DNA of 64,000 nt from Verrucomicrobiota bacterium (GTDB lineage Bacteria > Verrucomicrobiota > Verrucomicrobiia > Verrucomicrobiales > Verrucomicrobiaceae), in contig JAFLEI010000030.1 in the NCBI GenBank assembly GCA_017301975.1, positions 32,390 to 96,389 of the forward strand. Direction: 5' to 3'. The stretch's first letter is position 1; each line of letters begins with the position of its first letter. The position numbers and the translations under genes are program-made. Below are positions 8,196 through 15,718 of this stretch, piece after piece. The notes under the pieces are model-generated. The model did not search any database. It worked only from the letters and a program-made list of their open reading frames with translations, and was not told the DNA's origin.

Positions 8196-8932
8196 ACAGC
8201 CTTCATGCCCGCTGCCTCCAGCACCGCCAGCAAATCTGGCGGCAGCGGTGCTTTGACCGTAAGCTGCTGCCCCGATGCCGGGTGCTTCAGCCCCAGTTCA
8301 AACGCATGCAAAAACAGCCGCTTGGCCAGGATCGTTTTGCGCAGTTTGCGGTTCAGATCAAAGGAACCGTAAACGTCATCCCCCACCAGCGGCAGTTGCC
8401 GCGAAGCCGCCTGCACGCGGATCTGATGCGTCTTGCCGGTGATCAGCTCGACTTCCAGCAGGACCACGCGATTGAGCGCATTCGCCTCCAGCACCCGGTA
8501 TTTCGCCTCGGCATTCGGACGCGCTCCGTGGCGCACTGTTGTGCGCACCTGGTGTTTGGCATGCGCTGTGATGAGATGGTCCAGCCATACGCCCTCGGGC
8601 TTTGACGCGGTCCCGCTGCACAAGGCGAGGTACTTTTTGCGCACTCGTTCGGCCTCGAATGCCTCGCGGCATGCGGCGGCCGTTTTTTCATCCTTGGCCC
8701 CCAGCAGTACGCCCGATGTATCTTGATCAAGGCGGTGCATCAGCCACACGCTGCCCGCAGCCGTTTTGAAGCAGCGGCGGTCGTGGTCATAGCTGCCCTC
8801 AAACGCCGCCATCTGCGGCTTGCCTGCCTTTGGGTTCGGGTGTGAGAGCACGCCATGCGGCTTGTTCACCAAAATGAGGAATCGGTCCTCATGCAGAATG
8901 TCGCAGCGGGTCATGGCGGAGGCGGGAGTCAT
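8192..8932 (-). CDS. RluA-family pseudouridine synthase
   Basis: A 246-residue cytoplasmic enzyme that would convert uridine to pseudouridine in rRNA or tRNA. It has the RluA signature HRLDQDTSG, whose Asp is the catalytic nucleophile, an N-terminal VNKPHGVLSHP motif, and the C-terminal ELITGKTHQIRVQ motif. There is no S4 domain. I place the start at the ATG at 8932 because it overlaps the TGA of the upstream gene as ATGA (8929-8932), a sign of translational coupling; the frame is open further, to 9013. The RNA target cannot be assigned. It converges on cimA with a 4-bp stop overlap. Confidence 0.88.
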   Translation of the reverse strand: MTPASAMTRCDILHEDRFLILVNKPHGVLSHPNPKAGKPQMAAFEGSYDHDRRCFKTAAGSVWLMHRLDQDTSGVLLGAKDEKTAAACREAFEAERVRKKYLALCSGTASKPEGVWLDHLITAHAKHQVRTTVRHGARPNAEAKYRVLEANALNRVVLLEVELITGKTHQIRVQAASRQLPLVGDDVYGSFDLNRKLRKTILAKRLFLHAFELGLKHPASGQQLTVKAPLPPDLLAVLEAAGMKAV

Positions 8933-9813
8933 TGGGGCTGATACTTCTGCACCAGATACTCTTCCAGCGCATCGTACCAGTTGCGAATCTCGCCGCCCAG
9001 CAGGCTTTGGCATTTCGCATTGCTCATCACGGTCAGGAGCGGTCGGGGTGCCTTGAGCTGGGTGAGACTGGCCAATTCGATGGGCTGCACGGTCGTGGTT
9101 TTGACCGGCACCTCCAGCCCGGCGGCGATCGCAAGGGCAGCCTCAGCCCAGGAATGCCAGGATGCGACCCCGCTGTTGCACAGATGCAGCAGGCCATGGG
9201 TTGTCGGATGCCGGATAATCAGTTGTTCGATCCAGCCGCAGATGTCGGCGTTGCTCGTGGGCACAGAAATTTTATCCGCCACGGCGCTGAGTTCATCCGT
9301 CTCTAGCGCGCGCTGGATGATGCTGTCAGGATGGCTCGGCTTGTCGGGCCCGAACAACCATGAAACGCGCGCCACCAGCGCCGAGGGTGAAGCCTTGAGC
9401 ACAGCCTTTTCACCGGCAAGTTTGGTGCGGCCATAGACATTGACGGGCACAGTTTCGTCTCCTTCGAACCACAGGTCACGCTGCACGCCGCTGAAGACAT
9501 AGTCGGTGCTGAAATGAATCATCCGTGCACCCCGTGCGTGGCAGCATTCAGCCAGAATCTGCGGGGCCACCGCATTGGCCAGCAAGGCGCGCTCCGGCTG
9601 CACCTCACAGGCATCCGGGCTGGTCATGCCAGCGGCATTGAGCAGCACATCAAAAGGATGGGCGGCCAGCCTGGCTGAAATGCTGTCCGGTTTTTCAAAA
9701 TCCAGCTCGGCACGTCCCCAAGATGTGGTTTCAAAATGGGCCGCGAGGTGCCGGTGCAAAGCACGCCCCAGTCCGCCGGTGGCGCCGAGAATGAGGATGC
9801 GAGGTGATGGCAT
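8929..9813 (-). CDS. RmlD-like NAD(P)-dependent sugar-nucleotide reductase (SDR family)
   Basis: A 294-residue extended short-chain dehydrogenase/reductase resembling dTDP-4-dehydrorhamnose reductase. It has the nucleotide-binding ILILGATGGLGRAL at residues 5-18, the NAAGMTSPDACE segment, FSTDYVFSG, and the catalytic YGRTK. RmlA, RmlB and RmlC are not nearby, so the exact substrate is uncertain; surface polysaccharide synthesis is the usual role. The ATG at 9813 gives MPSPRILILG, a typical N-terminus; the frame is open to 9852. The gene is translationally coupled to the downstream pseudouridine synthase gene and divergent from the FAD enzyme at 9894. Confidence 0.8.
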   Translation of the reverse strand: MPSPRILILGATGGLGRALHRHLAAHFETTSWGRAELDFEKPDSISARLAAHPFDVLLNAAGMTSPDACEVQPERALLANAVAPQILAECCHARGARMIHFSTDYVFSGVQRDLWFEGDETVPVNVYGRTKLAGEKAVLKASPSALVARVSWLFGPDKPSHPDSIIQRALETDELSAVADKISVPTSNADICGWIEQLIIRHPTTHGLLHLCNSGVASWHSWAEAALAIAAGLEVPVKTTTVQPIELASLTQLKAPRPLLTVMSNAKCQSLLGGEIRNWYDALEEYLVQKYQPQ

Positions 9814-9893
9814 GCCCAATGCTTGCCATGCCTCCCGCGCTTGCAAAGCCAAAAAGACATGGCCAAGGTAGGCGCTTGACTGATTATGGATGA

Positions 9894-11165
9894 ATGAGTG
9901 ATGCGCAGCCCAGGATTGTAATCATAGGCGCCGGCCTTGCGGGGCTGGCCTGTGCCCGCGTCCTGGCCGCAGCCGGAAGGCCCTTCACCATTTTGGAGGC
10001 CTCGAATGCCGTGGGTGGCCGGGTGCGCAAAGACGTGGTGGATGGCTTTCTGCTCGACCGCGGGTTCCAGATCTTCCTGCCCGGCTATCCCGAGGCCCGT
10101 CGAGTACTGGACTATGACGCGCTGGACCTGCGTTCGATCTACCGTGGCGCGGATGTCTTCGTCAAAAATCGTTTCCACCGCATGGCGGACCCTCTGGCGC
10201 ATCCGCTCGCAGCACTGAAAAACTTCAATGAAGCCATCGCCACGCTGCGTGACAAATGGACCACGCTGCTGCTGCGCAAAGAAGTATTCGGTCTCCGCGA
10301 GCCCCCCGCCGACCTCCCTGAAATGGAAACGGAAGATTATCTGCGTGACTTTGGCTTCTCTGAAAACATGATCGACCGTTTCTTCCGCCCGTTCTTTGGC
10401 GGGGTGTTCCTTGAGAAGGATCTGCGCACCAGCGCACGCATGATGCTGTTTTTGTTTGCCATGTTTGACCGGGCGGGCAGCGCAGTGCCGGCACGTGGCA
10501 TGCAGGCGATTCCCGATCAGCTCGCGCTTTCTCTTCCCCCGGGAAGCCTGCGGCTCAATGCCCCGGTTGCCGCTGTGCGCGCCGGTGAGGTCACTCTGGG
10601 AACCGGCGAAGTAGTGCATGCGGACCATGTCATCGTGGCTGTGAGCGAAGAGGTGGCGCACCGGCTGCTGCCCGCAGCTGAAAGCCCCCCCCTGCTGCCA
10701 AGTCGCTCCACCACCTGCATGTATTTTGCCACGGATGATCTGCCACCGGGAGACCCGATTCTGCATCTGGATGGGGATGGACGCGGCCCGGTCAACAGCG
10801 TCCTCGCACTCTCGCGCGTCTCCCCTCATTATGCGCCTCCGGGGCAGCACCTCCTTTCCGCCTCCATCATTGGAGCCCCTTCCAGCACGGAACTGGAACA
10901 GGTGGTGCGCGAGCAGATGTGCAGCTGGTTTGGAGAGCCCACTGTCTCCAAATGGAGGCACCTCCGCACGTATCAAATTCGTCATGCCCAGCCGGAGAGC
11001 AGACAACTCCGGCTCAATGGCAGCCCGCTTGCAAGCATGATCGAGCCCGGTCTCTACCGCTGCGGCGACTGGTGTGAAAATGTCTCCATCAACGGCGCGC
11101 TGCTCAGCGGCCGTCGATGCGGAGCGGCGGTAATGAAAGCGTTGGGAGAACCGAGCCCGGATTAG
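9894..11165 (+). CDS. FAD-dependent amine-oxidase-type oxidoreductase
   Basis: A 423-residue protein with an N-terminal dinucleotide-binding motif IVIIGAGLAGLACARVL at about residues 8-24, the following acidic residue of the FAD site (FTILEAS), the GGRVR motif characteristic of the amine oxidase/protoporphyrinogen oxidase/phytoene desaturase superfamily, and the C-terminal FAD-contact segment GLYRCGDWCENVSINGALLSGRR. The substrate is not evident; members of this PVC-typical group are annotated only as NAD(P)/FAD-dependent oxidoreductases. Its last 62 bp overlap the end of a convergent lipoprotein gene. The start ATG is 81 bp from that of the divergent reductase. Confidence 0.85.
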   Translation: MSDAQPRIVIIGAGLAGLACARVLAAAGRPFTILEASNAVGGRVRKDVVDGFLLDRGFQIFLPGYPEARRVLDYDALDLRSIYRGADVFVKNRFHRMADPLAHPLAALKNFNEAIATLRDKWTTLLLRKEVFGLREPPADLPEMETEDYLRDFGFSENMIDRFFRPFFGGVFLEKDLRTSARMMLFLFAMFDRAGSAVPARGMQAIPDQLALSLPPGSLRLNAPVAAVRAGEVTLGTGEVVHADHVIVAVSEEVAHRLLPAAESPPLLPSRSTTCMYFATDDLPPGDPILHLDGDGRGPVNSVLALSRVSPHYAPPGQHLLSASIIGAPSSTELEQVVREQMCSWFGEPTVSKWRHLRTYQIRHAQPESRQLRLNGSPLASMIEPGLYRCGDWCENVSINGALLSGRRCGAAVMKALGEPSPD

Positions 11166-11577
11166 GCGTGGCAGGCGCCGCCTCCGTGGGCAGCACAAAG
11201 GGGCTGATCGTGGCGGCTGCGTTATTGAGCTTCACCTCCACCTTCGTGATGCCAAACTTGTCGGGCTTTTTCTCCGCAATGGCACGCAGCTCCTGAGCGA
11301 CGCCCTCGACGTCGCCCCGGTTTTTGAGGTCGCGGATGGTCACCGTGGTGAAGCCCGGCCCCGCCTGCACCTCGATCTTGCTCGCAGGCACGCCCATGTC
11401 CGCGTGAATGAGTTTTTCCCAGGCACTGGCATGCTGCAGGTCCGGCAGCAGGATGAGCCCTGCTTTGTGAAAGCGTGCATCTTCCTCCGCATTACGCGCA
11501 GGCGTGGTGGAGGCCGGCTTGTGCTGGCAGGCGACGAGACAGGCGAGGACGGCGAGGGGGAAAAATCGGTGGATCAC
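11104..11577 (-). CDS. Predicted lipoprotein of unknown function
   Basis: A 157-residue protein with a lipoprotein signal sequence ending LVAC, Cys17 being the predicted lipidated residue, and a compact C-terminal domain (PGFTTVTIRDLKNRGDVEG, EELRAIAEKKPDKFGITKVEV). I do not recognise the family. It starts with GTG at 11577, overlapping the TGA of the upstream acyltransferase gene as GTGA, so the two are likely co-translated. The last 62 bp lie antisense to the end of the FAD oxidoreductase gene. Confidence 0.65.
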   Translation of the reverse strand: MIHRFFPLAVLACLVACQHKPASTTPARNAEEDARFHKAGLILLPDLQHASAWEKLIHADMGVPASKIEVQAGPGFTTVTIRDLKNRGDVEGVAQELRAIAEKKPDKFGITKVEVKLNNAAATISPFVLPTEAAPATPNPGSVLPTLSLPPLRIDGR

Positions 11578-12788
11578 AGTTTGATGAAGGCCTTCTGTTT
11601 ATACAGCCACCAGCAAACCAGCCAAAGCACAAAAAGCACTCCGCAACGCTCGATGACCGGCGTCCAATACGCCGGGAAAGCCGTCTCCGGCAGGTGCTTG
11701 TGGAGATTTTCGGTGATCCATCCCGCGCAAAGACTGTGAAGCAGATAGATCACAAGGCTGTTCGCGCCCACGACCACCAGGGGATAAACCAAACGGCGCA
11801 TGCCCCGGACCTCCACAAGCCAGTAAAAGACAGAAAGCAGGATCAGCACCCAGCCGCCGCTCAGAACGGCCCAGGAGGGCGTCCAAATGCGTTTCACCAC
11901 AGGCAGCACCGTGTAAGGCTCCAGCTGGGCTCCAACTCCAGGGAGGATCTTGGGGTCAAGCGCTGTCCCCGCCACCACGAGCAGAATGCCGGTGACCAGC
12001 AGTGTGGCGAATCTGCCGCGCTCTGTTTTTAGGCTGCGCATCAGAAACTCCCCCGTGACCGCACCACCGAGCATGGTGGCGAGCGCCGGGATGAAATTCA
12101 GGGTCTGATAGCCGCCAGTGTTGTACTGAAATGTTTGGGCCTGGGGCAGCAGATTGAGAAACCAGCGGTCAAAGGCAGCCGCTGCATTGGTGTGGATGTC
12201 CCAATGCCCGGCAAAGCCCGGCAGGATCGCATGCTCCGTGCCTTTCATGCCCGCAATGGCGGCGAGATCCTGCGGCGTCGGCAGAGGATGCTCAATGAAA
12301 AACCAGGTGTAGCCCGCCAGAATCAGAATGATCGCGGAGATCATGTACTCCCAGCCCATGCGTGAGAGCAGAAAGAGCATGAAATAGCCGAGCCCGATCT
12401 GAGCGAGCACATTGGTAAACACAAACACCGTATGCTTGTCTCCCGAACGAGTGGCCAGCATCACTCCCAGGGCCACCAGCAGGATGGAGCGTGAGAGCGC
12501 ATGCCAGGCCATGCCAAAGAACGACTGCCCCAGTTCACGCCTTTTTGTATATGAAAACGGCACCGCCATGCCCACCATGAACATGAAGCTCGGCTGGATC
12601 AGATCCCACAACGAGCAGCCCTGCCACTCCTGATGCGCGAACTGCGGTTTGATGAACTCCCATATCGATCCCGGATGCGCCGCCGCCATTTGTGCAATGC
12701 CAAAGCCCGAGGAGGCCATCAGCAGCATGATGAACCCACGAAAAGCATCGAGGGACAGGAGACGTTGGTTGGGAGCGGTGGGCGTCAT
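11574..12788 (-). CDS. DUF5009/heparan-glucosaminide acetyltransferase-like membrane protein
   Basis: A 404-residue polytopic membrane protein with about ten hydrophobic segments. It begins with RLLSLDAFRGFIMLLM, the conserved opening of the DUF5009/NagX group related to heparan-alpha-glucosaminide N-acetyltransferase, and carries the LWDLIQPSFMFMVGMAVPFS segment typical of it. Members are thought to transfer acyl groups to sugars across the membrane; the acceptor here is unknown. The ATG at 12788 is preferred over an upstream non-ATG start at 12812 because it directly precedes the conserved block. It is coupled to the downstream lipoprotein gene by a GTGA overlap. Confidence 0.8.
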   Translation of the reverse strand: MTPTAPNQRLLSLDAFRGFIMLLMASSGFGIAQMAAAHPGSIWEFIKPQFAHQEWQGCSLWDLIQPSFMFMVGMAVPFSYTKRRELGQSFFGMAWHALSRSILLVALGVMLATRSGDKHTVFVFTNVLAQIGLGYFMLFLLSRMGWEYMISAIILILAGYTWFFIEHPLPTPQDLAAIAGMKGTEHAILPGFAGHWDIHTNAAAAFDRWFLNLLPQAQTFQYNTGGYQTLNFIPALATMLGGAVTGEFLMRSLKTERGRFATLLVTGILLVVAGTALDPKILPGVGAQLEPYTVLPVVKRIWTPSWAVLSGGWVLILLSVFYWLVEVRGMRRLVYPLVVVGANSLVIYLLHSLCAGWITENLHKHLPETAFPAYWTPVIERCGVLFVLWLVCWWLYKQKAFIKL

Positions 12789-12846
12789 GGAGCAACCACA
12801 AACGCCGCTCACACCGGCCTGCTATCGAAAGCCGTGCAGGTTGTAA

Positions 12847-13410
12847 TCAGGCAGCCTTGAGGACTTCGTGCGTGTGGATGGCAGGATTGACAATGTCACG
12901 CACGAACTGCGCCGGCTCGGCACCTTCACCAAAGACATAAATACGGGTCCGCAGGGTGAGCTTCTTGATCTCAAAACCCGGATTCTGGGTGCTGCGGTAA
13001 TAATTGAGGATCATTTCTTTTTCCAGATCCAGCGCCGCACCTTTCATCCCGTATTCGAGCACAAAGGCCGCCTTTTCAAACGCCGGCTGGCCGCCCACGC
13101 GGGCCTCCTGGCTGATGGGATCGATCAAAACCTTGTCCACAAATGCCTTCAGGGCGGCTTCATCCCCCTCGAATTCGATCTTGTACACACGACCCTCCCG
13201 GTATTTCAGCGGAAGGGGGTGGGGAGCGTACAGCAGCTTGTGACAGTCGCTTTCAGTGTCGAACTTACCGAGGATTTCAAAAATTTGGGTCACGAGGGTG
13301 GCGGGGATGGTTGCCAGCCTTCCTAGCAAGAACGCCCGCCCGCGCAAGCTCGCAGCGACCTGCAGTGAATCCCTCTTGCCTCCACTGCTCCGGCCTGCTA
13401 GAACTGCCAT
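12847..13410 (-). CDS. Hypothetical protein, about 187 residues
   Basis: A cytoplasmic protein with a soluble alpha/beta look (KYREGRVYKIEFEGDEAALKAFVDKVL) and no signal peptide or membrane segment. I do not recognise its family. The first ATG is at 13410, only 4 bases from the ATG of the divergent FHA gene, leaving no room for separate promoters. The true start may be further inside, for example near the segment TQIFEILGKFDTES, or the two genes may share promoter sequence that lies inside the coding DNA. It is followed on the same strand by the acyltransferase gene after 58 bp. Confidence 0.55.
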   Translation of the reverse strand: MAVLAGRSSGGKRDSLQVAASLRGRAFLLGRLATIPATLVTQIFEILGKFDTESDCHKLLYAPHPLPLKYREGRVYKIEFEGDEAALKAFVDKVLIDPISQEARVGGQPAFEKAAFVLEYGMKGAALDLEKEMILNYYRSTQNPGFEIKKLTLRTRIYVFGEGAEPAQFVRDIVNPAIHTHEVLKAA

Positions 13411-13413
13411 GTT

Positions 13414-13911
13414 ATGCCGCGCATTCAATTCACCACTCCTGACGGTGCCTCTGGCGCCCTCGAACTCGACGCCGAACGCATGTCCGTGGGGCGTGCTGAT
13501 GACAACCAGCTCATCATCGCTGACGATTCAGTGTCCAGTCACCACGGTGAATTCATGTTTGACGGCAGCAGCTGGACGTTCACCGACCTCGGTTCCACAA
13601 ACGGCACCAAAGTCGGCGGCTCCCGTGTGGACAACGTCAACCTTGCCTCTGGGGCTGCGTTTCAGCTCGGCAATGTGAACTGCGTTTTCCTCGGCGATGG
13701 CGAAGAAGAATCCTATTCCTCCCAGACATCCACGGTTTCCACCCCATCCAGCGGCTACGGCACCCTCCCCTACAACGGCCGTCTGCGCACAGGCTTTGGC
13801 CCAAAGGTGAAGCAAAAAAATCCTGGCTCGGCCCTTGTCACACTTCTCGGACTTGCCGGCCTCCTGGCCTGCGGTGCCGCTGTTTATTTCGCCAAGCAAA
13901 TGGGAGCCTGA
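13414..13911 (+). CDS. FHA-domain protein with C-terminal membrane anchor
   Basis: A 165-residue protein. Residues 1-95 form a forkhead-associated domain, with the conserved MSVGRADDNQL, SVSSHHGEF and DLGSTNGTKV motifs (Gly-Arg, Ser-x-x-His and Asn-Gly) that bind phosphothreonine peptides. A Ser/Thr-rich linker follows, and residues 142-160 are hydrophobic (ALVTLLGLAGLLACGAAVYF). The FHA part would face the cytoplasm. No Ser/Thr kinase is encoded nearby, so its partner is elsewhere. purA follows after 140 bp in which I see no feature. Confidence 0.85.
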   Translation: MPRIQFTTPDGASGALELDAERMSVGRADDNQLIIADDSVSSHHGEFMFDGSSWTFTDLGSTNGTKVGGSRVDNVNLASGAAFQLGNVNCVFLGDGEEESYSSQTSTVSTPSSGYGTLPYNGRLRTGFGPKVKQKNPGSALVTLLGLAGLLACGAAVYFAKQMGA

Positions 13912-14051
13912 GACTGACCAAAAGCACGCGCTCGCGAACCTGGCTCCCGTAAGGAGCACTCCAGCGGTCCTCCGGCTGCCATGGAAACGCCTGCGCGTCA
14001 TGAAAACAACCCTTGCGGCTCCATCATGCCGCCATCCCAAGAAAAGAATCC

Positions 14052-15323
14052 ATGTCCAATACAATCATTGTCGGCGCCCAGTGGGGCGATGAAGGAAAAG
14101 GTAAAATCGTCGATTACCTCACCGAGAACACGGACGTCGTTGTCCGTGCAGCCGGTGGTAACAACGCAGGCCACACCGTCATCAGCAACGGCATCAAATA
14201 CATCCTCCACCTCATCCCCTCGGGCATCCTTTGGAAGGACAAGATCTGCGTCATCGGCAATGGCGTGGTCATGGACCCCACCGGCCTGCTCGCAGAAATG
14301 GCCAAGCTTCGTGGCCAGGGTGTGACCATCACCCCCGAAAATCTGCTGATCAGCGAAACGGCCCACCTGGTGATGCCCTACCACCGCGGACTGGACAAGG
14401 TGCGCGAAGCCAAGCGTGGCGACAAGAAAATCGGCACCACCGGTCGCGGCATCGGCCCGGCCTACGCGGACAAAGTGGAGCGTGATGGCCTGCGCACCAT
14501 CCTGATGACCCAGCCGGAGATCTTTGAAGAGGAACTCCGTGACCGCCTCGCACGACACAATGCCACCTTTGCGGAACTCGGTGTCGAACTCATCCCCGTC
14601 GAAGAAACCGTCAAGGAGATGCTCGAAGCCGCCAAAACGCTCGCTCCGCACATTACCAACACCACGGTGTATCTGCATGAAGCCATCAAAGCCGGCAAAA
14701 GCCTGCTTTTTGAAGGTGCGCAGGGCACCTATCTGGACATCGACCACGGCACCTACCCCTTCGTCACTTCGTCGAACACCACCTCCGGCGGTGCCTGCAC
14801 CGGTTCCGGCGTTCCGCCGCGCATGATCGACAAGGTCGTCGCCGTGGGCAAGGCCTACACCACCCGTGTGGGCAGCGGACCTTTCGTCACCGAAAACGAC
14901 GCCATTGGCGACATGCTGCACAACATGGGCCGCGAATTCGGTGCCACCACCGGCCGCGCCCGCCGCTGCGGCTGGCTGGACTCCGTCCTCGTACGCTACG
15001 CCGTCATGGTCAACGGTGCGGATGAACTCGCCATCACCAACCTCGACGGCTTGGACGGTCTCGACACCATCCAGATCTGCACCGCCTATACCCTGCGTGG
15101 CAAGACCATCCACTACCCACCGAGCACCGCCGCCGACCTGGCCGCCTGCATCCCTGTTTACGAAACCCACCAGGGCTGGAAGCAGGATCTCAGCGGCATC
15201 CGGAAGTTCGCTGACCTGCCCCCGCTGGCCAAAGCCTACCTCAAGCGCCTCGAAGAACTGACCGGAGCCCGCGTCAGCCTCGTCGGCATCGGTCCAGACC
15301 GTGAGCAGACTCTCGTCGCTTGA
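14052..15323 (+). CDS. purA: Adenylosuccinate synthetase
   Basis: A 423-residue enzyme joining IMP and aspartate with GTP hydrolysis on the way to AMP. The N-terminus NTIIVGAQWGDEGKGKIVD carries the P-loop-like QWGDEGKGK with the catalytic Asp. NAGHT contains the catalytic His, GTTGRGIGPAY follows, and RTRRCGW-equivalent GRARRCGWLDSV lies in the C-terminal half. The ATG at 14052 is the family start; the frame is open to 14013. Length is standard. rpsU follows after 75 bp on the same strand, and the terminator after rpsU may end both transcripts. Confidence 0.97.
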   Translation: MSNTIIVGAQWGDEGKGKIVDYLTENTDVVVRAAGGNNAGHTVISNGIKYILHLIPSGILWKDKICVIGNGVVMDPTGLLAEMAKLRGQGVTITPENLLISETAHLVMPYHRGLDKVREAKRGDKKIGTTGRGIGPAYADKVERDGLRTILMTQPEIFEEELRDRLARHNATFAELGVELIPVEETVKEMLEAAKTLAPHITNTTVYLHEAIKAGKSLLFEGAQGTYLDIDHGTYPFVTSSNTTSGGACTGSGVPPRMIDKVVAVGKAYTTRVGSGPFVTENDAIGDMLHNMGREFGATTGRARRCGWLDSVLVRYAVMVNGADELAITNLDGLDGLDTIQICTAYTLRGKTIHYPPSTAADLAACIPVYETHQGWKQDLSGIRKFADLPPLAKAYLKRLEELTGARVSLVGIGPDREQTLVA

Positions 15324-15398
15324 GGTCATATTCCATTTGACGCCCGCTCTCATTCCCCTACTTTCCCTGCCCTTTTCCCAAACCACCCAGACCCGTTT

Positions 15399-15635
15399 AT
15401 GACCGAAATTCAGATCCGCAAAGGCGAGCCCGTTGACCGCGCTCTCAAACGCCTCAAGACCCGCCTCGAAATGGACGGCATCCTCGAAGAAGTCCGCCGC
15501 CTGCGCGCGCACGAGACTCCGAAAGAACGCACCAAGCGCAAAGCCCGTGCTGCTGCCAAGCGTGGCAAGATCCGCTATCGCTTCACCCTTCCAAAGGCCC
15601 CCGGCGCACCCGAGGCTCCTGTCTCCGCAGCTTAA
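15399..15635 (+). CDS. rpsU: 30S ribosomal protein S21
   Basis: A 78-residue basic protein with the S21 pattern: an N-terminal strand EIQIRKGEPVDRALKRLK, a middle helix (LEEVRRLRAHETPKERTKRK) and a basic tail. It is slightly longer than the usual 60-70 residues through an Ala/Pro-rich C-terminus (APGAPEAPVSAA). S21 helps in 30S subunit function during initiation. In many bacteria rpsU stands next to dnaG and rpoD; here those two are also in the window but 44 kb away on the same strand. A strong terminator follows 25 bp after the stop. Confidence 0.93.
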   Translation: MTEIQIRKGEPVDRALKRLKTRLEMDGILEEVRRLRAHETPKERTKRKARAAAKRGKIRYRFTLPKAPGAPEAPVSAA

Positions 15636-15660
15636 TTCGGCACAGGGAAAAGAACATTTA

Positions 15661-15690
15661 AAAGGGCGGGTTCATCCCCGCCCTTTTTTT
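15661..15690 (+). terminator. Rho-independent terminator after rpsU
   Basis: A perfect 10-bp stem (AAAGGGCGGG at 15661-15670 with CCCGCCCTTT at 15677-15686), a 6-base loop TTCATC, and a T-run to 15690. It should end the rpsU, and possibly purA-rpsU, transcript. Confidence 0.93.
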
Positions 15691-15718
15691 GTGCCCGCAC
15701 CCCTCAGCGAATGACCGG

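Noticed and set aside
9624..11198. 524-codon minus-strand open frame
   Set aside because: It covers the FAD oxidoreductase and part of the RmlD-like gene in the wrong frame, and the translation looks like a coding shadow.
13998..15512. 504-codon minus-strand open frame
   Set aside because: Antisense to purA, which is certain; no protein family is recognisable.
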